A stretch of DNA of 64,000 bases, taken from positions 124,001 through 188,000 of the forward strand of contig NZ_CP011545.1 of NCBI RefSeq assembly GCF_001021045.1. The letters are read 5' to 3'. Shown here one piece after another: positions 54,220-61,844 of this stretch. The notes under the pieces were generated by a model. The model was given only the letters and a program-made list of their open reading frames with translations. It had not been told where the DNA came from and ran no database searches. Positions within the stretch are counted from its first letter, which is position 1, and each line of letters begins with the position of its first letter. The stretch comes from Corynebacterium testudinoris (GTDB lineage Bacteria > Actinomycetota > Actinomycetes > Mycobacteriales > Mycobacteriaceae). Position numbers and translations under genes: made by a program.

Positions 54220-54998
54220 ATCTTCCCCCCACCTTCCATGAGGTCATCGCCGAGCGGAAGGCCGTCCAGGTCGGTCTGTGGGTGTGCTCCGGTTCCGCTA
54301 CGGCCGCGGAGATCGTCGCCTCCTCCGGGTGTGACTGGGTGCTCGTCGATGGGGAGCATTCCCCCATCGGGTTGGAGTCCACCCTGGACATCCTGCGGGC
54401 GGTCGGCCCTTACCCAGTCACCCCGGTCGTTCGGGTCCCGGTGAATGACCCGGTGCTGATCAAGCAGTTTCTCGATCTGGGAGCCCAGAACATCATGGTG
54501 CCCATGGTGCACACCGTCGCGGATGCCGAGGCCGCGGTGGCAGCCATGCGCTACCCGCCACAGGGAGTGCGCGGGGTGGGCAGCGCCCTGGCCCGCTCCG
54601 CCCGGTGGAACCGGGTGCCCAACTATTTGGATACCGCTTCGCAGCACGTCAGCCTCATCGTTCAGGTGGAATCCGCTGAAGCAGCCGCCAATGCTACGGA
54701 CATCCTTGCCGTCGACGGAGTAGATGCCGTGTTCATCGGCCCCTCCGACCTGGCGGCGTCGATGGGCATGCTTGGACAGCAGACCCATGAAGACGTGGTC
54801 GCCCATGTCCTCAACACCATTCGGGCCGCCAACGCCGTTGGCACTCCCGTGGGAGTCAACGCTTTCGACAACGAACAGGCGAGGTACTACATCGACGCCG
54901 GTGCGGACTTCGTTGCCGTGGGCGCCGACGTCCAACTACTCGCCTCCTCAACTGCCGCACTCGCCGAGAAATTCGGCGCCTACAACACCCAGAACTGA
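54204..54998 (+). CDS. hpaI: 4-hydroxy-2-oxoheptanedioate aldolase
   Basis: 264 residues from ATG 54204, which lies inside the end of hpaH and has GGGAG about ten bases upstream. Class II pyruvate aldolase (HpcH/HpaI) motifs: GLWVCSGS near residue 27, WVLVDGEHSPI near 46, VRVPVNDPVLIKQFLDLGAQNIMVP near 78, IVQVESAEAA near 150 and FIGPSDLAASMG near 178. It splits the heptanedioate into pyruvate and succinic semialdehyde and uses a divalent metal. It closes the meta-cleavage sequence of the operon. Confidence 0.93.
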   Translation: MPLRINLPPTFHEVIAERKAVQVGLWVCSGSATAAEIVASSGCDWVLVDGEHSPIGLESTLDILRAVGPYPVTPVVRVPVNDPVLIKQFLDLGAQNIMVPMVHTVADAEAAVAAMRYPPQGVRGVGSALARSARWNRVPNYLDTASQHVSLIVQVESAEAAANATDILAVDGVDAVFIGPSDLAASMGMLGQQTHEDVVAHVLNTIRAANAVGTPVGVNAFDNEQARYYIDAGADFVAVGADVQLLASSTAALAEKFGAYNTQN

Positions 54999-55052
54999 CC
55001 CGGACCCGGCATTCTCAGAGAAAAATCCCAACTATTAACAAGGAGTGTGTTC

Positions 55053-56726
55053 ATGCGTATCACCATCGGAGAATTTCTGCTCGACCGGCTCAAGACAGTC
55101 GGGATTACTGAGATCATTGGTGTCCCCGGCGATTTCAACCTCAGTTTGTTGGAGCAGGTTGATGAGACCGACGGTATTCGGTTCATTGGCACGTGCAATG
55201 AACTCAATGCTGCTTATGCTGCGGATGGATACGCGCGCTCGCGGGGGATATCCGCGCTGCTGACCACGTATGGGGTGGGTGAACTCAGTGCTCTCAACGG
55301 AATCGCTGGCGCTGCCGCGGAGCACGTCCCGGTTGTGTCCATCGCGGGTGCCCCGCCGTTGTATGCCACGGAGGACCGATACGCGCTGCATCACACGATG
55401 GCGGATGGGAACTTCAGCAACATGTTGGAGAGCATTGGGCACTTCACTGACGTGGCCGTGCGTCTCACCCCGATGAATGCCGTCGAGGAGATTGATCGTG
55501 CCCTGCACACCTGCCTTCGGGAGAAAAGGCCGGTACACATTCAGCTGCCCTCTGACATCTCGCACCTGACCGTCGAGGTTCCGGACGTCCCCTTTGACGC
55601 CACGTTGCCCACCAGTGACCCGGAGCGTTTGGAGTCCGCTGCCGAGCGGATTTTGGAGTTGTTTAGCCGCGCCGAGCGTCCGGTGATTTTGGCGGATTTG
55701 GATGCTGATCGCCATGGGTTTGTCCCTGCTCTGCAGGCCATCGCGGAGAAGACGCACACTCCTTATGCGCATTTGACCTCTGGTCGGGGAGTCCTCGATG
55801 AGCAGCATCCGCTGTACCTGGGCACCTACAACGGTGCGGGTTCGGCTCCCGCTGTTCGGGAGGCCGTCGAAAATTCTGATTTCCTCATCACCACCACCCC
55901 GCGCTTCATCGAGGTGAATTCCGGCTCGTTCACCCATGAGTTGCCGGAGGAGGACATCCTTGACTTCGGTGATCAGCACGTGAGCATTGAGGGCGAGCAT
56001 TATGTGGGTATCACGGGGCTCGAACTCCTCGATATTCTGTTGGACCGGATGCCGGTGGCCAGCGCGAGGGATCTCCCGCCGACGCCGCAGCAACCGGAGT
56101 GGACCGTGGAAGTGGATGCCCCGTTGACTCAGGCGAGGATGTGGCCGCGGCTGTCGCGCTTCTTGCGTTCCGACGACGTCGTGATCGCCGATGCGGGCAC
56201 CTCCAACATCGGCCTGAGTGCGCAGACCTTCCCCACGGACAGCAAGTACATCAACTCATCGATCTGGGGGTCCATCGGATATACCCTGCCCGCCTTGCTG
56301 GGGAGCCAACTCGCCTCCCCGGAGCGTCGCCACATTCTCTTCATCGGCGATGGTTCCTTCCAGATGACTGCGCAGGAACTGTCGACGATCCTGCGGGAGG
56401 ATCTGGCTCCGATCATCGTGCTGGTGAATAACCGGGGCTACACCATCGAACGTTTCATCCTCGGCATGAACTCCGGCTACAACGACGTGGCCAATTGGAG
56501 CTACGGCAAGCTCCCGAAGGTTTTCCACCCGTCGACCACGATGGTTAGCTACTCGGCATCCACGGAGCAGGAGCTAGAGGAAGCCCTGGCCAGCATCGAT
56601 GCCTCGGGCGCCGGGGCGTTCCTGGAGGTCCACTTGGATCCGGAGGATGCCCCGGATGGTCTCAAGGCTTTCGGCCCGATGACCGCCGACTTTGACTACG
56701 GCCCGCGGGGTCCCCGCAACCCTTAA
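55053..56726 (+). CDS. 2-keto acid decarboxylase (indolepyruvate/phenylpyruvate type)
   Basis: 557 residues from ATG 55053 (AAGGAG seven bases upstream). ThDP-enzyme features: GVPGDFNLSLLEQV near residue 22, the catalytic Glu in CNELNAAYAADGYAR near 50, the His pair in ALHHTMADG near 115, and the ThDP/Mg motif GDGSFQMTAQ followed by NNRGYT near 430-460. The family decarboxylates aryl- or alkyl-pyruvates to aldehydes (Ehrlich-type reaction). In this operon a hydroxyphenylpyruvate or phenylpyruvate role is likely, feeding the aldehyde dehydrogenase and then the arylacetate route. Pyruvate decarboxylase activity is the alternative. Confidence 0.87.
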   Translation: MRITIGEFLLDRLKTVGITEIIGVPGDFNLSLLEQVDETDGIRFIGTCNELNAAYAADGYARSRGISALLTTYGVGELSALNGIAGAAAEHVPVVSIAGAPPLYATEDRYALHHTMADGNFSNMLESIGHFTDVAVRLTPMNAVEEIDRALHTCLREKRPVHIQLPSDISHLTVEVPDVPFDATLPTSDPERLESAAERILELFSRAERPVILADLDADRHGFVPALQAIAEKTHTPYAHLTSGRGVLDEQHPLYLGTYNGAGSAPAVREAVENSDFLITTTPRFIEVNSGSFTHELPEEDILDFGDQHVSIEGEHYVGITGLELLDILLDRMPVASARDLPPTPQQPEWTVEVDAPLTQARMWPRLSRFLRSDDVVIADAGTSNIGLSAQTFPTDSKYINSSIWGSIGYTLPALLGSQLASPERRHILFIGDGSFQMTAQELSTILREDLAPIIVLVNNRGYTIERFILGMNSGYNDVANWSYGKLPKVFHPSTTMVSYSASTEQELEEALASIDASGAGAFLEVHLDPEDAPDGLKAFGPMTADFDYGPRGPRNP

Positions 56727-56727
56727 A

Positions 56728-56756
56728 CCCGTCCCACGCTGACACCGTGGGACGGG
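56728..56756. terminator. bidirectional terminator hairpin
   Basis: CCCGTCCCACG (56728-56738) and CGTGGGACGGG (56746-56756), 11 perfect pairs, between the convergent decarboxylase and aldehyde dehydrogenase genes. No long T-run. Confidence 0.65.
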
Positions 56757-56763
56757 CTATGAA

Positions 56764-58173
56764 TTATCCGCTGATGACCTGCGGCACGCCGAGCGCCTTG
56801 AGGCCTTCGACGCCGAACTCGAGCCCGAAGCCGGAGCCCTTGATGCCGCCGAAGGGGATGCGGGGGTCGATGCCGCCGTGGTTGTTGATCCACACGGTGC
56901 CAGCTTCGATACCGGCTGCAACGTTCACGGCCCGCTCGCGGTCGGAAGACCACACCGAGGCACCTAGCCCGTAATCGAGGCTGTTGGCGTGGGCGATGGC
57001 GTCGTCCAGATCGGTGTAGCGGATGATCGGCAACACAGGTCCGAATTGCTCCTCGACCACCAAGGGATTGTCGAGGTCAATGTCGGCGACCAAGGTGGTG
57101 GGGTAGAAGTACCCGGGGGCATCGCGGTCGGGATCGCCGCCGGTGAGCACCCGCGCGCCGGAATCCTTGGCGGCGGTGACCAGCCGGTCCACGATGTCGA
57201 ATTGGGCCTTGTTCTGCAGGGGGCCGAGCACGTTGTGCTCATCCAGGCCCACGCCCATCGGCATGTTTTCCGCCACTGCGACCAGAGCTGCGCAGACCTC
57301 GTCGTAGATGGCGTCGGGGACGTAGAGCCGCTTGAGGGCGGCGCAGGTTTGCCCGGTGTTGATGAACGCTCCCCAGAATAGGTCCTCGGCGATGGCGGTC
57401 GGGTCGACGTCGTCAAGCACGATGCCGGCGTCGTTGCCGCCGAGTTCCAGCGTGAGGCGCTTGATGGTGTCGGCGGAGGCCTCGATGATTTTCTTGCCGG
57501 TGGCGGTGGAACCGGTGAACATGATCTTGCCGATGTCCTCGTGGGTGCTCAGCGCCGCACCGACGTCCCCTTCGCCGGAGACGATGGTGAGCACCCCTTC
57601 CGGTAGGACGGTGTTGAGCACGTAGACGAGGGCGAGCACGCTGAGCGGGGTGTACTCCGACGGCTTCACCACCACCGTGTTTCCCATCCGGAGGGCGGGA
57701 GCCACCTGCCAGATGGTGATCATCATCGGCCAGTTCCAGGGGCCGATGGCACCGACGACGCCGATGGGGCGGTAGTTGATCACGGCGTGCTTCTCGCCGT
57801 CGTCGACAAGCGTTTCTTCCTTCAACTCAAAGGAAGCAGTGGCCTGGAGCCAGGCGGTGCACGCCCCTACTTCGAATCGGGCGTTGGGGCCGTTGAGGGG
57901 TTTGCCCTGTTCGCGGGAGAGCAGCTGCGCGAGCGGTTCCGCCACCGCCGCGATGGCGTCGGCGGCTTTGAATAGGTAATGGCAGCGCTCCTCATCGGTC
58001 AGTGCTGCCCAGCCTTGTTGGCTATCGACGGCGCGCTGAACAGCATCGTTGAGATCAGACACGGTGTGCCTGGGGGCACGGCCGACGAGCTCGCCGGTCG
58101 CCGGGTTGAGGATCTCTCGGCCATTGCTGTCTTCGATGGCGGCGAGAAGGTTGTCGAACGTTAACTCGGTCAT
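56764..58173 (-). CDS. aldehyde dehydrogenase
   Basis: 469 residues. Motifs: GPWNWPMMITIWQVAPALRMGNTVVVKPSEYTP-type region near residues 145-175, LTLELGGNDAG near 245, and catalytic Cys in NTGQTCAALKR near 285. The substrate may be the aryl-acetaldehyde made by the decarboxylase (as FeaB) or the succinic semialdehyde made by HpaI; the EQGKPL motif near residue 90 is often seen in succinic semialdehyde dehydrogenases. Either would complete the pathway. It is divergent from the AraC-type regulator, an arrangement like feaB/feaR. Confidence 0.85.
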   Translation of the reverse strand: MTELTFDNLLAAIEDSNGREILNPATGELVGRAPRHTVSDLNDAVQRAVDSQQGWAALTDEERCHYLFKAADAIAAVAEPLAQLLSREQGKPLNGPNARFEVGACTAWLQATASFELKEETLVDDGEKHAVINYRPIGVVGAIGPWNWPMMITIWQVAPALRMGNTVVVKPSEYTPLSVLALVYVLNTVLPEGVLTIVSGEGDVGAALSTHEDIGKIMFTGSTATGKKIIEASADTIKRLTLELGGNDAGIVLDDVDPTAIAEDLFWGAFINTGQTCAALKRLYVPDAIYDEVCAALVAVAENMPMGVGLDEHNVLGPLQNKAQFDIVDRLVTAAKDSGARVLTGGDPDRDAPGYFYPTTLVADIDLDNPLVVEEQFGPVLPIIRYTDLDDAIAHANSLDYGLGASVWSSDRERAVNVAAGIEAGTVWINNHGGIDPRIPFGGIKGSGFGLEFGVEGLKALGVPQVISG

Positions 58174-58204
58174 GGTTCCTCCTGGGTGGTAGGTTTGTGC
58201 TCAT

Positions 58205-58220
58205 TGTGTCCTACAACACA
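58205..58220. promoter_or_regulatory. inverted repeat between the aldehyde dehydrogenase and AraC genes
   Basis: TGTGT-N6-ACACA, perfect arms, 32 bases upstream of the aldehyde dehydrogenase start. It departs symmetrically from the GlxR consensus by one base per arm, so it may be a weak GlxR site or another operator. Confidence 0.35.
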
Positions 58221-58280
58221 CCTTCGTCCCATTGAAGAAGGGCGCACGATTATTGCCATTCAGTGTGATGTGGAGGGTTC

Positions 58281-59219
58281 ATGTCCCTATCAACTCGGTC
58301 GTCGCTGACGCTGTCGGAGTGGCGGGAAGCGGTCGCGTCCCCCTTCGGCTCGTTGGAGGTCAACACCGAGGACCCCGACGGCTTCCGCGCCGACCTGGGC
58401 GTGGTCACCGTGGGCGAGGTGTCCCTATTCGATATGACAACTCCCGCCCACACCGTCGACCGGCTCATCACGGCCATCCCTGCGGACGTCGTTCCGTACT
58501 GCAAGCTCAGCCTGCAAATGGAGGGCGAGTCCACCCTCGCCCAGGACGGACGGCATTGTGTGCTGCGCCCAGGGGACCTAGCTTTGTATGTCACCCAGCG
58601 CCCGTACCGATTGTCGTACCCAGCTGCGCAACGCTCACTGGTGGTGTACTTCCCGGAGAGCTTCGTGCAGATGACCCCGGATCAGATCGGCCAGGTGACT
58701 GCCGTCCCGATCGCGAAGAACGAGGGTCTGGGGCGGGTCGCGGTCCCGCTGTTCGAGCAAATAGCCTTGAACTTCGAGGTGCTCACCGGGCCGTATGCGG
58801 GATCCTTGCTGCGCTCCGCTCTGGACATGTTGGTCACCGTGTTGTCCTCGGAACTCAGTCAGGCGGACGGGGCGCTAGCGAATAACCTGCTCTTTCAGCA
58901 GGCGGTTGCCTATGTTGACACTCATTTGGACAACCCCGAGCTCAGCCCCCGGATGATCGCCGAGGCACTGTTCGTCTCCGTGCGGCACCTCCACGCTCAG
59001 TTCTCCTCCGGTGGCCTGACCGTCAGTTCCTACATCCGGGGCCGTCGGTTGGAACTGATCCGCCGGGACCTCGCGGACCCGCTACACGTGTCCGAGTCGA
59101 TTCAGTCCATCGGTACCCGCTACGGCCTGGCGGATTCTTCCCAGGTGTCCCGGCTCTTCCGTGCTGAATTCGGAGAATCACCCAGTGGCTATCGGAGCAG
59201 GATGATGCTCGGCCAATGA
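58281..59219 (+). CDS. AraC family transcriptional regulator (FeaR-like)
   Basis: 312 residues. The N-terminal part resembles the AraC_binding_2 domain of FeaR/NahR-type activators (FRADLGVVTVGEVSLFDM near residue 38, a cupin-like core with RPGDLALYVTQRP near 95). The C-terminal 100 residues form two helix-turn-helix motifs (MIAEALFVSVRHLHAQF and SIGTRYGLADSSQVSRLFR). It lies divergent from the aldehyde dehydrogenase gene. By analogy with FeaR, which activates phenylacetaldehyde dehydrogenase, it probably activates that gene. An alternative is control of the decarboxylase end of the cluster. Confidence 0.87.
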   Translation: MSLSTRSSLTLSEWREAVASPFGSLEVNTEDPDGFRADLGVVTVGEVSLFDMTTPAHTVDRLITAIPADVVPYCKLSLQMEGESTLAQDGRHCVLRPGDLALYVTQRPYRLSYPAAQRSLVVYFPESFVQMTPDQIGQVTAVPIAKNEGLGRVAVPLFEQIALNFEVLTGPYAGSLLRSALDMLVTVLSSELSQADGALANNLLFQQAVAYVDTHLDNPELSPRMIAEALFVSVRHLHAQFSSGGLTVSSYIRGRRLELIRRDLADPLHVSESIQSIGTRYGLADSSQVSRLFRAEFGESPSGYRSRMMLGQ

Positions 59220-59220
59220 A

Positions 59221-59297
59221 AAGGCAATTCGAGTAGACCCGTTAATCGAGAGCGCGGCGACGCCTACTCGATTAACACGTGAGCTCGAATTGCCCTT
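59221..59297. repeat. nested inverted repeats between araC-type gene and tyrA
   Basis: Outer arms AAGGCAATTCGAG (59221-59233) and CTCGAATTGCC (59284-59294); inner arms GTTAATCGAG (59241-59250) and CTCGATTAAC (59267-59276). An alternative pairing (TCGAGTAG with CTACTCGA at 59264-59271) competes with both. Located between convergent genes; may act as terminator. Confidence 0.55.
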
Positions 59298-59306
59298 TCC
59301 CCGTTC

Positions 59307-60314
59307 CTAGAAGATCTCGATCCGCCCGCCCAGCGATTCCGCGTGCTCGAGCTGTCGGATCCAGCCGGGGGTCCCTGGGTGGAGACGCAGCAGGGGGCGG
59401 GAGGAGATCTTGATGGGGGAGACGGATTCGCGCCGGGCACCGTGGCGTGCTTCGAAGCGGACGCGGGCGGCGTAGCCGGCGTCCGCGAGGTCGGAGATGT
59501 CGGGATGGGGGGCGGCGAGGGAATCGCGGGCGTCGTGAAGCATGATCAGTGCTTCGTCCAGGGCGGCGATGACGGCGGTGGCATTGGTTTCGCACATCGC
59601 TTGGACGAGGGCGGGTTGGGTGCCGGCGACGCGGGTGGAGTCGCGGAAGCTGCTGGCGGCGAGCGATTGGGCTAGCGCCCCGCCGGTGTCGCCGACGACG
59701 GCCAAGACTTCGGCGAAGATGTGGACGAGGTGGGAGATCCGGGCGACGGCGGCGTCGTGGCTATCCACTCGGGCGGGGATGGCTTCGGCTCCGACGGCGA
59801 GGATCATGGCGGCGACGTCCGTCCACAATGAGATCCATTCGGGGCTGGCGTCGGGGGCGTGATCGTAGGTGATCACCCAGGCGGCACCCTGGAAGAGGCC
59901 GGTCTGGGAGGCTTCCCACCCGCTGTCGGCGGTGCCGGCCATGGGGTGTCCGCCGACATAGCGGTCCTGCATGCCGCGTTCCAGCACGAGCTCCCATACT
60001 TTGCGTTTGACGGAGACGACATCGGTGAAGCCGCAGGTGGGCGCGTGGAGGAGGAGGGCGTCGAGAAGCATGGGGATCGCGGGCATTGGCGTGGCGATGA
60101 CGATCAACGCGCCGACCTCCTCGGCGCGGGCGAGCGTTTCTTCCAGCGACGGGCTCACGTCGAAGCCCGCGGTGGCGGCCGCGTGGGCGGCGGAGGCGGA
60201 GCGGTTGTAGCCGAATACGGGCTGGTCGCAGGCGGCGAGGTCGCGGAGGAGGGAGCCGCCGATGAGGCCGAGTCCGAGAATGCAGATGGGGCGCTTCACG
60301 TTCGTCGAGGTCAC
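59307..60314 (-). CDS. tyrA: prephenate/arogenate dehydrogenase TyrA
   Basis: 335 residues from GTG 60314; a longer frame to 60746 overlaps the divergent gene antisense and is not credible. Rossmann motif ICILGLGLIGGSLLRDL near residue 10, TDVVSVKR near 100 and the catalytic His in HPMAGTADSGW near 130, typical of TyrA. The helical dimerisation domain with SHLVHIFAEVLA and FRDSTRVAGTQPAL follows. It makes tyrosine precursor (4-hydroxyphenylpyruvate or tyrosine). It lies beside the arylpyruvate catabolic cluster, though probably as part of the older core region. Divergent from the gene at 60352. Confidence 0.88.
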   Translation of the reverse strand: MTSTNVKRPICILGLGLIGGSLLRDLAACDQPVFGYNRSASAAHAAATAGFDVSPSLEETLARAEEVGALIVIATPMPAIPMLLDALLLHAPTCGFTDVVSVKRKVWELVLERGMQDRYVGGHPMAGTADSGWEASQTGLFQGAAWVITYDHAPDASPEWISLWTDVAAMILAVGAEAIPARVDSHDAAVARISHLVHIFAEVLAVVGDTGGALAQSLAASSFRDSTRVAGTQPALVQAMCETNATAVIAALDEALIMLHDARDSLAAPHPDISDLADAGYAARVRFEARHGARRESVSPIKISSRPLLRLHPGTPGWIRQLEHAESLGGRIEIF

Positions 60315-60351
60315 CTGACAAGTGTGGCACAACGCGACTACGCTCACCGGT

Positions 60352-60849
60352 ATGGAACACGAGGAGTATGGCCACAGTTTTGCTGTGACGGTGACCAGGC
60401 CGGAGGGGCAATGGATCGTGCGCCCCTTCGCCGATGATTTTTCCTCTATTGATACCTCGATTCGTGCAGTGCGGTCCTTGCGCAGCGAGGGGCCCGCGTT
60501 CGCTTTGCTGTGCGTGGAAGATGAGTATTTTGTCATCGTCCGGCCGACTCCGAATCGGGTGCAGCTGCTGTTGTCGGACGCGACTATGGCGGTGGATGAT
60601 GATTTTGCGGCGGGCGTGTTGGGGGAACTCGGGGCGGAGATCCCTGATCTGGATGCAGATGAGCTCGATGAGGTCGACGGCTGGCCGGATGGGGATTTTG
60701 ATCTGCTGGCTGACCTGGGGTTGAGCGAGGAGGTGCTGGACGTCATCGTGGAAAATCAGGAGCCGATGCCGTCTGAGCAGCTCATGCGCATCGCTGAGGA
60801 GTTGGGGTTCGCGGACGAGTTGGCGGAGGCCGCCGGGATTGATGGCTAG
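60352..60849 (+). CDS. tRNA adenosine deaminase-associated protein
   Basis: 165 residues from ATG 60352 (start MEHEEYGHSFAVTV). The acidic protein is the partner-of-TadA type found beside tadA in actinobacteria: VRPFADDFSSIDTSIRAVRSL near residue 25 and SDATMAVDDDFAAGVLGELG near 77, then acidic and leucine-rich segments. Its own function is not known. It overlaps tadA by eight bases, so the two are translationally coupled. Confidence 0.85.
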   Translation: MEHEEYGHSFAVTVTRPEGQWIVRPFADDFSSIDTSIRAVRSLRSEGPAFALLCVEDEYFVIVRPTPNRVQLLLSDATMAVDDDFAAGVLGELGAEIPDLDADELDEVDGWPDGDFDLLADLGLSEEVLDVIVENQEPMPSEQLMRIAEELGFADELAEAAGIDG

Positions 60850-61321
60850 GCTGCCGCGGGAGCGCGGGCTGGTGGACGCGGAGGCGCGGATGCGCCGGGC
60901 ATTGGAGGTTGCGCGCGCAACGCCACCGGGGGATATCCCGGTGGGTGCGGTGGTGTTCGCCCCCGATGGGCGGGAGCTGGGGTGGGGGACGAATCGTCGA
61001 GAAGCGGACTCCGATCCCACCGCCCACGCTGAGATGGAGGCGATTCGCCGAGCCGTGCGCGCCTATGGCGATGCGTGGCGGCTGACGGAGTGCACGCTCG
61101 TGGTCACGCTCGAACCCTGCACCATGTGTGCCGGAGCGATCATCGGCGCGCGCGTGGGCGAGGTCATTTTCGGGGCGTACGAGCCCAAGACTGGAGCCTG
61201 CGGCTCGCTTATCGACGCCGTCCGTGCCCCAGGCCAGCTCCACCGCCCCGCGGTGCGCGGCGGAGTGCTGGAGAAAGAGTGCGCGGAGCTGCTGCAATCC
61301 TTCTTCACAGGCTTAAGATAA
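60842..61321 (+). CDS. tadA: tRNA-specific adenosine deaminase TadA
   Basis: 159 residues; ATG 60842 overlaps the preceding stop. Zinc deaminase motifs are HAEMEAIRRA (His ligand and proton-shuttling Glu) near residue 63 and PCTMCAGAI near 93. The enzyme converts A34 to inosine in tRNA-Arg(ACG); two copies of that tRNA lie in this window (41447 and 44789), which fits the need for it. The GDIPVGAVV start of the domain is also typical. No sign of truncation. Confidence 0.94.
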   Translation: MARLPRERGLVDAEARMRRALEVARATPPGDIPVGAVVFAPDGRELGWGTNRREADSDPTAHAEMEAIRRAVRAYGDAWRLTECTLVVTLEPCTMCAGAIIGARVGEVIFGAYEPKTGACGSLIDAVRAPGQLHRPAVRGGVLEKECAELLQSFFTGLR

Positions 61322-61410
61322 AAATTTCTGCACGCTAGCGGAGTCGCGCGTAAGCTGGATCACGTTAACCGTCCGATCGTTCCACATGATCCAGAAAGCG
61401 AGACTCAAAC

Positions 61411-61617
61411 ATGGGTGATTTCGAAAACAAGGCACAGGACCTCGGCGGCAAGGCCAAGGAAGGCTTCGGCGAGGCTGTCGGCAACGAAGAGCTCCGCGAC
61501 GAGGGCCGCGCCGATCAGGTCAAGTCCGACATCAAGGAGAAGGCCTCCGAGGCAGGTGACGCCATCAAGGATGGCGTGAACAAGGTCATCGGTTCCTTCA
61601 AGGACGACAAGAAGTAA
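61411..61617 (+). CDS. CsbD family stress protein
   Basis: 68 residues, highly charged and hydrophilic, with the CsbD pattern KAQDLGGKAKEGFGEAVGNE followed by EGRADQVKSDIKEKA and a lysine-rich tail. CsbD proteins are abundant in stationary phase or osmotic stress; their biochemical role is unknown. The start is ATG at 61411, with GCGAGAC upstream as a weak ribosome site. It lies 89 bases after tadA and 38 bases before tRNA-Ser. Confidence 0.9.
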   Translation: MGDFENKAQDLGGKAKEGFGEAVGNEELRDEGRADQVKSDIKEKASEAGDAIKDGVNKVIGSFKDDKK

Positions 61618-61655
61618 TTTGGTCGGACCCGGCACGCTCCGTTAGTCTGTATCGC

Positions 61656-61746
61656 GGTGGCGTGTCCGAGCGGCCGAAGGTGATCGCCTCGAAAGCGATT
61701 GTTGGGTAACCCCCAACCGCGGGTTCAAATCCCGCCGCCACCGCCA
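61656..61746 (+). tRNA. tRNA-Ser (anticodon CGA)
   Basis: Acceptor GGTGGCG with CGCCACC, discriminator G, encoded CCA at 61744-61746. Anticodon loop between ATCGC and GCGAT gives CGA. Long variable arm as in serine tRNAs. Confidence 0.94.
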
Positions 61747-61752
61747 TGAAAT

Positions 61753-61785
61753 CCCCCGGCACCATTCTTGGTCCCGGGGGCTTTT
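61753..61785 (+). terminator. intrinsic terminator after tRNA-Ser
   Basis: CCCCCGG (61753-61759) with CCGGGGG (61774-61780), an inner ACC/GGT pair after one mismatch, then CTTTT. Confidence 0.75.
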
Positions 61786-61844
61786 CGCACCCTCGGTACA
61801 CTGGGGGAAGTTTGCACCTCTATCTGTGAGAAGGCACCAACACC

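Noticed and set aside
45013..58280. Prophage or transposon as carrier of the catabolic block
   Set aside because: No integrase, transposase or clear terminal repeats were seen; only the tRNA-Arg neighbour and one palindromic repeat hint at insertion.
59307..60746. Long version of tyrA (479 codons)
   Set aside because: The extra N-terminal part is Ser-rich, antisense to the tRNA-deaminase-associated gene, and precedes the expected Rossmann start.
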